This document shows positions 1 through 6,721 of a stretch of DNA of 15,782 nucleotides, in pieces. The DNA is taken from contig JASHXQ010000231.1 in the NCBI GenBank assembly GCA_030043455.1, forward strand, positions 1-15,782, written 5' to 3'. Source of the stretch: Nitrososphaerales archaeon. Its GTDB lineage: Archaea; Thermoproteota; Nitrososphaeria; Nitrososphaerales; CADDZS01. The notes beneath the pieces are model-generated. The model was not told the DNA's origin. It searched no databases and was given only the letters and a program-made list of their open reading frames with translations. Within the stretch, counting starts at the first letter, position 1. Each line of letters opens with the position of its first letter. The translations under genes and the position numbers were made by a program.

Positions 1-264
1 AATTGTAACGTTTTTGATCACCGATCTGTAAGAAACGAACTTCTTACCGTCCTCGCGGATAATGGTCCTTTCCGGCTTTACGATTCCGAAGACTAACATT
101 TCATGGATCCTTCTATAGCAGGTGCTTATCGGGATGTTTTCCGATTCACTGATTTCTTCAATGGGGAGTGCTTTGGAAACGATTGAAAGCATAATCCGTC
201 TTGAGTATAAATCGGACAAAACTCTTACGACTTCGGCTGCCTTTACCTCATCAGTTACTAGCAC
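1..264 (-). CDS. Winged-helix transcriptional regulator, 3' part beyond left edge
   Basis: Translating the minus strand from a GTG at 264 gives 88 open codons running off the left edge, so the C-terminus is missing. The start is GTG 264 or TTG 270; an in-frame TGA lies just upstream, which is why no ATG-based call finds it. The protein opens with a helix (LSDLYSRRIMLSIVSKA), then a helix-turn-helix (IEEISESENIPISTCYRRI) and a wing ending in EDGKKFVSYRSV. This is the layout of the ArsR-like winged-helix proteins common in Nitrososphaeria, where they act as DNA-binding repressors or activators. The ligand cannot be told. It has its own promoter (TATA-like box near 313-320) with an inverted repeat and a direct repeat around it, suggesting autoregulation. 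Family call is firm, function unknown. Confidence 0.8.
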   Translation of the reverse strand, partial: MLVTDEVKAAEVVRVLSDLYSRRIMLSIVSKALPIEEISESENIPISTCYRRIHEMLVFGIVKPERTIIREDGKKFVSYRSVIKNVTI

Positions 265-281
265 CAATATTCACTTTTTTT

Positions 282-300
282 CCTATGACTCACCTATGAC
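282..300. repeat. Tandem CCTATGAC half-sites, 11-bp period
   Basis: CCTATGAC occurs twice (282-289 and 293-300) separated by three bases, so the copies lie on the same face of the helix. The pair sits at the predicted transcription start of the minus-strand winged-helix gene (TATA-like box centred near 317). That is a repressor-like position, but an 8-bp repeat at one spacing is not far above chance. Confidence 0.35.
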
Positions 301-312
301 AATACGCTGATT

Positions 313-340
313 TGGATATACTCCCGAATAACTACGGGAT
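313..340 (-). promoter_or_regulatory. Promoter with inverted-repeat operator for the winged-helix gene
   Basis: On the minus strand the inverted repeat ATCCCGTAGTTATTCGGGA runs directly into TATATCC, a TATA-like box about 50 nt upstream of the GTG start. The arms TCCCG/CGGGA are perfect. The same element, 16 of 19 bases identical, precedes the small winged-helix gene starting at 2279, again next to a TATA-like box. I infer a shared operator or activator site; the binding protein is unknown. Confidence 0.5.
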
Positions 341-342
341 AG

Positions 343-367
343 AAAACCCGAACACATTCGGGGTTTT
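343..367 (-). terminator. Hairpin with T-rich arms behind the Bat-type gene
   Basis: AAAACCCGAA and TTCGGGGTTTT pair around a CACA loop with one bulged G. It lies 35 nt past the stop of the minus-strand regulator at 402 and before the promoter of the next minus-strand gene. Both strands carry T after the stem, so it could stop transcripts in either direction. Archaeal termination depends mainly on oligo-T, so the stem's role is uncertain. Confidence 0.4.
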
Positions 368-401
368 TGAGGAAGACGCTCCATTCAGGACTTACTTGGG
401 A

Positions 402-1034
402 TTAGGACATCCCAAAGTATCCGCTGATAATTCTCTTCTCGGCCCGTCTTAGGATTTCCGAGACTGTACTCGGCGCAAGTCCGACGATTTTTGAAAGCTC
501 CTCCGTGGAGATCCGCTTCGGATATTCGTAGTACCCGAGCTCCAGAGCAGATTTTAATACACGCTCCTGTTTCGCTGTAAGGGCTCTAGTAGTACTCATT
601 TTCGCAATATCCGCAATCTTGTAGCCAATTCCCCGATCGTGGAGCGATTGCAGGAATTTGGGGATTCCCTCACCGTTCATGAACAGCTTGTACGTAATCT
701 GACAATCACCATCAGTAGAAGCTGGGCCAAGGAAGTAACCCGTCTGAGAATGTAATATCAGAGAGCAAACCACGCAATCGTTACTTGTAATAGCACCCAC
801 CAGACGGTTTGAACCCACGGCCGCGATGTCACTTTCAGTGATATCCTTGCACACCCTCAGCTGTCTCTTTAACTCCTCAGCACCGGTTTTTTCCGAAGTG
901 ATCTCGACAAAATGCGTGATATTTCCATCGGAATCATGAGCCTTCATACTTAACAGCCGGATAGTCGCGGAATCGACCTTGCAGAGATCGTTGATCCATG
1001 CTTCTGGAGTGACGTTGAATTGAAGCTGAATCAC
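402..1034 (-). CDS. Bacterio-opsin-activator (HTH_10) type transcriptional regulator
   Basis: The C-terminus (residues 151-210 from the GTG start) is a clear Bat-type HTH_10 domain: LTAKQERVLKSALELGYYE, then IS-EELSKIVGLAPSTVSEILRRAE. The N-terminal 150 residues are a sensory region as in thaumarchaeal Bat relatives, with cysteines at 18, 62, 87, 90 and 111, including a CVVC pair. I chose GTG 1034 over the longer frame from 1163: the extra 43 residues look non-native and would run into the divergent CBS gene, and a TATA-like box at 1051-1061 lies at the distance expected for a leaderless start at 1034. There is no Shine-Dalgarno sequence. It is divergent from the CBS-protein gene across about 95 bp and probably controls it or itself. 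The signal sensed is unknown. Confidence 0.85.
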   Translation of the reverse strand: MIQLQFNVTPEAWINDLCKVDSATIRLLSMKAHDSDGNITHFVEITSEKTGAEELKRQLRVCKDITESDIAAVGSNRLVGAITSNDCVVCSLILHSQTGYFLGPASTDGDCQITYKLFMNGEGIPKFLQSLHDRGIGYKIADIAKMSTTRALTAKQERVLKSALELGYYEYPKRISTEELSKIVGLAPSTVSEILRRAEKRIISGYFGMS

Positions 1035-1050
1035 GCTTGCCGCTTGATTC

Positions 1051-1061
1051 GAAAACTTATG
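1051..1061 (-). promoter_or_regulatory. TATA-like box of the Bat-type regulator
   Basis: The minus-strand sequence CATAAGTTTTC is centred about 23-27 nt before the GTG at 1034, which fits a leaderless archaeal transcript and supports that start. Confidence 0.4.
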
Positions 1062-1128
1062 AGAATTTCGATAGTCTGAAGATTCATGCTGGAAAAAACT
1101 ATTAGGGCTGACAGCGAGGGCGGCTGTT

Positions 1129-1950
1129 GTGAGAATCGGTGAGGCCCTTCCCCAGATTTTCAAGAGGACCTATCCGGTTATCCAACCGTCCACGGAGATG
1201 TTCTTAGCCGCATCTCTTTTGAGATTTCATAAAATAGATGCGCTTCCCATTGAATTCAAGGCCTCCAGGAAAAAGCGATTAGCGGTTTTAGGGTACTCCT
1301 GTCTGTCCAAGCTGCTCGAGACTCGGCCTCAGGACTATGGTGATTTTCTGCGTCTTCCCGCAGAGAAAGCCGCACTTGAGCTTTCGATAATAGATGTCGA
1401 CGAGGAGGTATCAGAACTCCTCAAGGTATTCCAGAGAACCAAGTTTGGATTTGCTTGGGTAGAGTCAGCGAAATTGGGAGGTTTCGCCAGTCTTCAGGAT
1501 CTGGTAGCGCTATACGAAAACGATACTATTGATACAAAGTTGAAGCTGGCTGATCTTGCTTCTCCGATATTCTCTCTCCCGGGGAAGACGAATATTCAGA
1601 CAGTAATTAGCGAAATGTTTGAGCGACGAATTAGGCGGATTTTTGTCGATAAGCGCGGCTCTCTAGTTACTGATCGCAGGATCATTGGGTATCTTTTCAG
1701 CCCGTCACACCTTGAAGATACTTCCAAAAGACCTCAGACCCTACTTGACGTCAAACTGGAGGATCTCGAAACGATGACGCCTGTGAAAGTCCGGGGATCG
1801 ACTAGCGCTAAGAAAGGGGCGCGACTTATGAGTGAACAGGATGAGGAATGTCTGATATGCGAAAAAGGAGTGATTACCCCCTGGGATATGATAATGAAAC
1901 CCCTAGCCCAAGGCGCCCTACAAATCCGGCAACAAGTTGCATCCGACTAA
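1129..1950 (+). CDS. Four-CBS-repeat protein, divergent copy
   Basis: The 273-residue product starts with GTG and shows four degenerate CBS repeats: residues about 1-62 (VGEALPQ-like opening, DALPIEF, AVLGYSCLSKLL), 75-130 (GFAWVESAKLGGFASLQDLV), 138-195 (ADLASPIFSLPG, RRIRRIFVD, IIGYLF) and 205-258 (LLDVKLEDLETMTPVKV, ECLICEKGVITPWDMIMKP). CBS pairs (Bateman modules) bind adenine nucleotides or related ligands and switch partner proteins. No catalytic or membrane domain is attached, so it probably acts by binding a partner. The repeats diverge far more from the consensus than those of the CBS protein at 5458-6450. The gene is divergent from the Bat-type regulator and convergent with the small gene at 1995. 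GAGG lies about 10 nt before the start. Confidence 0.75.
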   Translation: MRIGEALPQIFKRTYPVIQPSTEMFLAASLLRFHKIDALPIEFKASRKKRLAVLGYSCLSKLLETRPQDYGDFLRLPAEKAALELSIIDVDEEVSELLKVFQRTKFGFAWVESAKLGGFASLQDLVALYENDTIDTKLKLADLASPIFSLPGKTNIQTVISEMFERRIRRIFVDKRGSLVTDRRIIGYLFSPSHLEDTSKRPQTLLDVKLEDLETMTPVKVRGSTSAKKGARLMSEQDEECLICEKGVITPWDMIMKPLAQGALQIRQQVASD

Positions 1951-1994
1951 ATACAATTGGTGACGCTTACGGATCGCCGTTTTCCTTTGTTCCT

Positions 1995-2279
1995 TCACAG
2001 TGTCAGATTTCTGACGGTTTCAAATTTTTTTTCCTGTAAAACTTCCAGTCCCCTTTTCGTGATTCTCGATACAATAGTTTCGTTAGTTCCCAAGGATTGG
2101 GATATGAAAGAGATCAAGCCTTCATAATGTAGAACATGCAGGGAATCAAGTGTACTGCGCTGTTCCAACGTTAAGTCGACCACTACTTCCTCGGAGTTTA
2201 CAGAAATTTTCCCCGCGTGGAATTCCAAGATCTTCCATTCATCTGGTGTCAATTGTGGCTTCTGTACCTGAAGTGGCAT
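1995..2279 (-). CDS. Small winged-helix-like protein (94 aa)
   Basis: The start is decided by a strong Shine-Dalgarno sequence, GGAGGT, seven bases before ATG 2279; a TTG at 2294 upstream overlaps it and is unlikely. The protein is soluble and lacks cysteine. Residues about 50-90 (LHVLHYEGLISFI, then IVSRITKRGLEVLQEKKFE) resemble the recognition helix and wing of small winged-helix regulators, in which a basic stretch ends in KGLEVLxE. The first half (LTPDEWKILEFHAG) could form the leading helices. I do not recognise a named family. It lies back to back with the FAD oxidoreductase gene at 2460 and its promoter carries the same inverted-repeat element as the regulator at the left edge, so a local regulatory role is plausible but inferred. 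Confidence 0.65.
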   Translation of the reverse strand: MPLQVQKPQLTPDEWKILEFHAGKISVNSEEVVVDLTLEQRSTLDSLHVLHYEGLISFISQSLGTNETIVSRITKRGLEVLQEKKFETVRNLTL

Positions 2280-2286
2280 TTTTTTG

Positions 2287-2292
2287 ACCTCC
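2287..2292 (-). promoter_or_regulatory. Strong Shine-Dalgarno GGAGGT
   Basis: GGAGGT on the minus strand ends seven bases before ATG 2279 and fixes the start of the 94-residue protein. Most neighbouring genes lack a site this good. Confidence 0.7.
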
Positions 2293-2313
2293 AAATGAAT
2301 TATATCGCTCTAT

Positions 2314-2347
2314 GGAATTATGATTAATCCCGAATAGAAACGGGATT
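2314..2347 (-). promoter_or_regulatory. Promoter with inverted-repeat operator between divergent genes
   Basis: AATCCCG (2326-2332) and CGGGATT (2341-2347) are perfect 7-bp arms around an 8-base centre. On the minus strand the element runs into a TTAATCATAATTCC TATA-like region about 43 nt before ATG 2279. Read on the plus strand it is followed by TTCTAAAATC, a weaker TATA-like box toward the FAD oxidoreductase gene at 2460, so it may serve both genes. It matches the element at 321-340 in 16 of 19 positions, differing only in three central bases. Confidence 0.5.
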
Positions 2348-2459
2348 CTAAAATCGATCGTGTTATCACCGTCGAACTCTAGTTCGTAAGACTCGGCTGT
2401 GAATAGCAAGAATCAAATCATGATTAAGAATTCCGATAAGCTAGTAGGGATTCCTGCTT

Positions 2460-4043
2460 ATGTCAGTAAATGTGCGAAGAGAGTCGAATTACGAAGCTTA
2501 CGACGCTATCGTGATAGGCAGTGGTATCGGAGGTCTCTCAGCGGCAGGTCTTCTGTCCCTCGCGGGCAAAAAGGTTCTCGTATTGGAAAGGCACGACCGG
2601 CCTGGCGGTTACGCTCATTCTTTTCGACGCGGCAACTACAATTTTGACGCTGCTGTCCATCTGGTAGCCGGTTGCTCCGAAGGTGGTCTGATCGACGCTT
2701 TGTTGCGAGTTTTATCTGTTCGGGAAAAGTGCGAATTCATCAGGACCAATCCGTTTTACAATACTTCATTTCCGAACTTTTCCCTAGACGCTCCTCTTGG
2801 ACGAAAAGAATTCTTCGAAACTCATGTTGATGTTTTTCCGGAAGAAAGGGGCAATCTCTGGAAACTCATGGATATGATTGAAAAAATGTACACCGAGATG
2901 ATACAGTTCCCTGCTGAACCAAATATACTGGATTTTGCCAAAGCGATAAGGAAATCTCCAACACTTACCCGATACAGTGGTGCAACTCTCCAACAAATGA
3001 TGGACAAGTACATCGAAAATCCCAAACTCAAATCCACTTTTTCATCCCTCTGGCCGTACTTGGGTCTTCCTCCATCTCGTTTGTCCTTTCTATATTGGTC
3101 TGCAATGCTTTCAAGCTATTTGGATGAAGGGGCATTCTACTGTAAGGGTACGTTCCAGAACTTTGCAAACGCGCTCGTTTCCGGACTCCAGAGAAATGGT
3201 GGTGAGCTGATGCTTCATACTCGTGTCGAGAGGATAATTGTGAGAAACAACGCCGTAATCGGAGTGAAACTGGAAAATGGTGAAATGATTAGGGCGCCCA
3301 TGGTTGTCTCAAATGTGGACGCCACCCAGACATTCGAAGAAATGGTAGGAGAATCTAAGCTGCCAAGGTCTTATCTGAGAAAGTTACGTAAGATGAAACC
3401 GTCGTTATCTGCTTTTGTTATGTTCCTTACGACGGATCTGGACTTGGCCGCGCAGGAAGCACGTCATGAAATGTTCTACTATAATTCGTGGGATCATGAG
3501 GAAGCTTACAACAGCATTCTAAAGGGTGAAATTGCCTCTTCCACCAGTACTTTCATAGTTAATGTTCCGACTTTGACCGATCCTTCACTCGCACCGAAAG
3601 GTCAACACCTCATGACTGCTACAACTCTCGTTCCTTACGACATTGCTGGCTCCTGGCGGGCGGAAAAACAGTCCTATGGAGATAGGCTCATGCAACAAGT
3701 AGAATCAAGATTTCCTGGACTGAAAGATCGAATCCGCATGATGGAAGGAGCGACGCCTCGAACCATGGAACGGTACACTCTAAACCTGACCGGAGCGATT
3801 TATGGCTGGGAGGTCTCTCCAGCTCAAGTGGGCAGAGGCAGGTTGGGACACAAAACTCCGATTAAGGGATTATATCTTTCAGGACACTGGACGCAACCAG
3901 GAGGAGGGATATACGGTGTCGTGGTCTCCGGAGTGCAAACAGCGATGATGTTGCTGGGTTACAAAAGTTTCGAAGGTATGTTTCGGGATTTGGGTGGAAA
4001 AACCTCGAAGGAGGTTTCCCGACCGAGTGTCATTAGCGCCTAA
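2460..4043 (+). CDS. FAD-dependent phytoene desaturase/CrtISO-family oxidoreductase
   Basis: The product is 527 residues, the usual length for this family. An N-terminal Rossmann fold is plain: DAIVIGSGIGGLSAAGLLS (residues 15-33) with the GxGxxG dinucleotide-binding loop at 20-25, the acidic end of beta-2 at VLERHDRPGGYA (41-52), and FDAAVHL shortly after, typical of the carotenoid isomerase/retinol saturase branch rather than of true CrtI. The C-terminal FAD motif reads GLYLSGHWTQPGGGIYGVV at 470-488. Members reduce, desaturate or isomerise polyene or isoprenoid chains at the membrane. No phytoene synthase or other carotenoid gene is in the window, so the substrate is open; geranylgeranyl or quinone side chains are alternatives. 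AGTAGGGA lies about 8-15 nt upstream of the ATG. The gene converges with the antiporter gene with only 13 bp between. Confidence 0.85.
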   Translation: MSVNVRRESNYEAYDAIVIGSGIGGLSAAGLLSLAGKKVLVLERHDRPGGYAHSFRRGNYNFDAAVHLVAGCSEGGLIDALLRVLSVREKCEFIRTNPFYNTSFPNFSLDAPLGRKEFFETHVDVFPEERGNLWKLMDMIEKMYTEMIQFPAEPNILDFAKAIRKSPTLTRYSGATLQQMMDKYIENPKLKSTFSSLWPYLGLPPSRLSFLYWSAMLSSYLDEGAFYCKGTFQNFANALVSGLQRNGGELMLHTRVERIIVRNNAVIGVKLENGEMIRAPMVVSNVDATQTFEEMVGESKLPRSYLRKLRKMKPSLSAFVMFLTTDLDLAAQEARHEMFYYNSWDHEEAYNSILKGEIASSTSTFIVNVPTLTDPSLAPKGQHLMTATTLVPYDIAGSWRAEKQSYGDRLMQQVESRFPGLKDRIRMMEGATPRTMERYTLNLTGAIYGWEVSPAQVGRGRLGHKTPIKGLYLSGHWTQPGGGIYGVVVSGVQTAMMLLGYKSFEGMFRDLGGKTSKEVSRPSVISA

Positions 4044-4056
4044 CGAGTGATGTGGA

Positions 4057-5295
4057 TCAGTAAGTTTCGGGATCCGAGCCGGTCTTTGCGTTAGGCATTG
4101 GAACGGGAGTTTGGAGGCTCCTTCTTGCAAGAATGATTCTGGTCGCGATGGGTGAAAGGATCGTTGTGATTATCCCCACCCCAACGACGAGTGAAAAGAG
4201 TGATTGGTCTATCAAGCCCAGGCTGAACGCAGTAGAGGCAATCACTAGCTCCACGAAGCCTCTCGAATTCATCAGAAAACCGATGGTTATACTTTCTGAG
4301 TTGGTGAATTTTACCACTTTTGCGGCAAGAGTTCCACCTAAAAGCTTGCTCGCAATGGCTGCGATAAGTAGAGCTGCAACGAATACGGGAATCCCGGTAA
4401 TTGACCGGAGGACAAATTCCGTGCCGATAAAAGTGAACGCGATGGGCGCGAAAAAACCAATGGTTGTACCGCGAACTATTTCGTCTGCTTTTCTCAGTCG
4501 TTCATCTCCTATTACTTCGCTTAAGAGGAATCCCGCGAAGAACGCGCCTATGACCAGCTGCATTCCGGACCACTCTGCAAGCAGGGAAACACCCACTGTG
4601 CAGATCAGAAGAAAAGCGAAGTAAGAACCGGGGGTGCGCATGTGCGAGGTCAGCCACTCCATTTTGTTGCGCACTCTGGAAGAGTTGCTCCGCAGGTAGT
4701 GCTCTAATACAAAGAGCACCCCCAGGAAGACGAGGACCTTGGTTAGACCAACCACAATGGTTGTGATTCCAGCTACCGATCCACCCGCAGAAAACTGCTG
4801 GATCATACTGAGCACAATGAAGGAAATGATGTCGTCGATAACGCCGGCGGCGATCACAGTAGCACCGAGTTCAGTATCCAAGAGACCGAGCTCCATCAAA
4901 ATCATAGTATTTACTGGAACCGCAGTGATGGAGATCGTCAGCCCAATAGTGAGCGAGCTCACCAAGCCAGTTCCAAAAAGCCTTGCTATTTCAAAACCCG
5001 CAATGAAGGGGATCACAAACGCGACCGAGGAAATGACCGCCCCGCGCTTTCCCGCAGCGATGATCTTTGCCGGTCGGACAGCAAGACCAGTCAGAAGCAT
5101 TATGAAAAAGAGCGCCACGTTTTCTACAGTGGAGAGATCCACTGTGGGCTGTACCACATTGAGGATGGAGGGGCCTATGATTACACCGGCGAGTAGTTGA
5201 CCAACAAGCGCGGGTTGCCCCATTCTGTGGAGTGCCTCGCCAAGCAACCAGGCACTTGCAAGCATGATGAAGATGGCGAGATAAAACTCTACCAC
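4057..5295 (-). CDS. Cation:proton antiporter, CPA2/NapA-like, DD type
   Basis: The 412-residue protein is almost wholly hydrophobic, with about 12-13 membrane segments. It opens LGEALHRMGQPALVGQLLAG (18-37) and GPSILN, the signature of Kef/NapA-type (CPA2) antiporters. SITAVPVNTMIL (122-133) matches the unwound helix of the core domain, and the ion-binding motif VIDDII carries two aspartates (D154-D155). A DD pair is linked in this superfamily with electrogenic Na+/H+ exchange, whereas Kef-type proteins have QD. There is no C-terminal RCK/TrkA domain, so control must come from elsewhere. It starts with GTG, preceded by AGGAG nine bases upstream. The four-CBS gene lies 162 bp upstream on the same strand and may encode a regulatory partner. 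Confidence 0.88.
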   Translation of the reverse strand: MVEFYLAIFIMLASAWLLGEALHRMGQPALVGQLLAGVIIGPSILNVVQPTVDLSTVENVALFFIMLLTGLAVRPAKIIAAGKRGAVISSVAFVIPFIAGFEIARLFGTGLVSSLTIGLTISITAVPVNTMILMELGLLDTELGATVIAAGVIDDIISFIVLSMIQQFSAGGSVAGITTIVVGLTKVLVFLGVLFVLEHYLRSNSSRVRNKMEWLTSHMRTPGSYFAFLLICTVGVSLLAEWSGMQLVIGAFFAGFLLSEVIGDERLRKADEIVRGTTIGFFAPIAFTFIGTEFVLRSITGIPVFVAALLIAAIASKLLGGTLAAKVVKFTNSESITIGFLMNSRGFVELVIASTAFSLGLIDQSLFSLVVGVGIITTILSPIATRIILARRSLQTPVPMPNAKTGSDPETY

Positions 5296-5334
5296 GGGAT
5301 AAGTCTCCTAGTATTCAGTACCGTTATGCAGGGC

Positions 5335-5369
5335 AATAATAGCTAGCAAAGCTCTGCTGCCGGCAGTCA
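5335..5369 (-). promoter_or_regulatory. Palindrome plus TATA-like box before the antiporter
   Basis: CTGCCGGCAG (5357-5366) is a perfect 10-bp palindrome inside a longer imperfect one flanked by AAGCT and AGCTT. On the minus strand TGACTGCCGGCAG is followed 15 bases later by TATTATT (5335-5341), which puts a start near 5311 and leaves a short leader carrying AGGAG. The same 13-mer followed by TATTATT occurs at 11266-11293. It could also be the terminator stem of the upstream CBS gene, whose stop is about 90 bases away. Confidence 0.4.
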
Positions 5370-5457
5370 AGCTTTACAGCTTTAAGTCTTTACCTATAGA
5401 GTTCCTGTGAAATTGAGATTGGGAAAAAGTGCGGCTATCAGAGCAACGATCAGGTTA

Positions 5458-6450
5458 TCAAGCCCGGATTCTTGCGTCGCCTCGTTCCAAGAGCTCTGAA
5501 AAGAAGGGCAGCCCCTTTTTCAGGTAAATGCCTCTAATCAGATCCCTTTCCGTAATAATGCCTATCATACCCCGGCTGTCTTTTACGGCAAAACCTCCGG
5601 TTCCAAGTTCCCTCATGAGAAAGGCAGCGTTACCACAGTCCTCCTTTGGATCGATCGTTGGCAGCTGGGAAGTCGCGACAACCTTCACTGGCTGCATCAG
5701 TGCCCTGGAAAGATCCATAAACTCATAGGAGATCACGCTCTCAAGATATCGCAGAATCATCTTGTTGGTAACCATCCCCCAAAGAGCTTCGCCACTCTCG
5801 TTGTTCCTCGTCTTGCCAAGGAGGGGTAGCCTTCTGACATGCTCCTTTGCCATGATCGACATGGCAGCGTAGATCGAATCCGATTCTTGGATCGTTGCTA
5901 CTCTGCTAGTCATACAATCCTCCACCCGGATTCCAAACGGCGCGTACGATGCAAGAACAGAGATCAAATCCCGTAGGGTAACGATTCCCACAAGTTTTCT
6001 GGTATCATTAGCCTCCACGATGATGAGGCATCCCACATTCTTCTCGCTCATCGTCTTTATTGCGTTCAAAATTGTCCCATCGGAACTAATCGTCGCCGGT
6101 TCGGTTTTCACAAGGCTAGATGTGGGCCTGGACAAGGAATCCAACAAGCGGTTGCAGGAAAATTTCGTTTCTAGCTTTGAATCTCCTTTGGGAGTCTCGC
6201 TCGAATCCATCGATCTCACAAAGAGCTCGATTAGATCTCCTGCGGACAGGATCCCTTGGAGCGTCCGACCTTCGAATACAACTGGAAGGTGTCTAAAGCC
6301 CCTGTGAGCTATTATTCTCAGAGCCATTCGAATGGGCTCGTTCGCTTCAACAACACTAGTGTATCTAGTCGTCAAGTGCCACCAGTCCTTGAAAGACAAT
6401 GATATTGGTTGCCCTAACTCCGGATTGGCTTTCATGGCGAGTGTATCCAT
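5458..6450 (-). CDS. Four-CBS-domain protein
   Basis: The 330 residues consist of four well-kept CBS repeats and little else: about 24-77 (FRHLPVVFEGRTLQGILSAGD), 103-165 (VGCLIIVEANDTRKLVGIVTLRDL), 176-238 (VEDCMTSRVATIQESD, RRLPLL) and 250-308 (GGFAVKDSRGMIGIITERDL). Two Bateman pairs would give two ligand pockets; such modules bind AMP, ADP, ATP or SAM and act as energy or ionic-strength sensors. ATG 6450 is preceded by AAAGGAGAT nine bases upstream. The gene lies upstream of a DD-type antiporter that lacks its own regulatory domain, on the same strand with a 162-bp gap holding a palindromic element; control of that antiporter is an inference from position. I see no DNA-binding or enzyme domain. 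Confidence 0.88.
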   Translation of the reverse strand: MDTLAMKANPELGQPISLSFKDWWHLTTRYTSVVEANEPIRMALRIIAHRGFRHLPVVFEGRTLQGILSAGDLIELFVRSMDSSETPKGDSKLETKFSCNRLLDSLSRPTSSLVKTEPATISSDGTILNAIKTMSEKNVGCLIIVEANDTRKLVGIVTLRDLISVLASYAPFGIRVEDCMTSRVATIQESDSIYAAMSIMAKEHVRRLPLLGKTRNNESGEALWGMVTNKMILRYLESVISYEFMDLSRALMQPVKVVATSQLPTIDPKEDCGNAAFLMRELGTGGFAVKDSRGMIGIITERDLIRGIYLKKGLPFFSELLERGDARIRA

Positions 6451-6490
6451 TCGATTTCTATCTCCTTTCTAATGATTCACGGAATCCTCT

Positions 6491-6539
6491 ATCTTATTCG
6501 CACAATTAAGGAAGCAAGACGATTCTCACATTTGAGAAT
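6491..6539 (-). promoter_or_regulatory. Promoter of the four-CBS gene with inverted repeat
   Basis: CGAATAAGAT (minus strand, 6491-6500) is a TATA-like box that would give a start near 6469 and a leader of about 19 nt holding the Shine-Dalgarno sequence. Upstream lies ATTCTCA-CATT-TGAGAAT (6522-6539), a perfect inverted repeat with 7-bp arms, at an operator- or activator-like position. Arms of this length at one spacing are expected about once in a window this size, so position is the main support. Confidence 0.35.
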
Positions 6540-6645
6540 ATGAACGCTCATTGTCAACTATGTATCGATAGACCATTTCACGAATAACATGGCCAAGTGG
6601 ACTTGGAATACTGACTTACAGATCATCATAATCAAGAAAAGCGAA

Positions 6646-6670
6646 TCGGCTCCAACCATGCAAGAGCCGA
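6646..6670. repeat. Inverted repeat downstream of the small RHH gene
   Basis: TCGGCTC (6646-6652) and GAGCCGA (6664-6670) are perfect 7-bp arms around 11 bases, about 50 bases past the stop of the gene at 6722. GGGG and CCCC at 6674-6691 could form a second small stem. No T-run follows on the minus strand, so a terminator is not clearly supported; a small structured RNA or mRNA 3' end is possible. Confidence 0.3.
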
Positions 6671-6721
6671 ATTGGGGAAGCTACGAGCCCCGTTTAGGTG
6701 CGGGCGATCGCGATTTCAAAT

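Noticed and set aside
1035..1163. 43-residue N-terminal extension of the Bat-type regulator to ATG 1163
   Set aside because: It overlaps the divergent CBS gene, does not look like the family, and the TATA-like box at 1051-1061 would lie inside it.
2399..2647. Plus-strand frame overlapping the start of the FAD oxidoreductase
   Set aside because: It overlaps the certain GxGxxG region in another frame and codes for an Arg-rich, unstructured product.
4133..5200. Two plus-strand open frames (4133-4624 and 4739-5200)
   Set aside because: They lie fully antisense to the antiporter gene, are Thr/Ser/Pro-rich without a fold, and the antiporter reading is certain.
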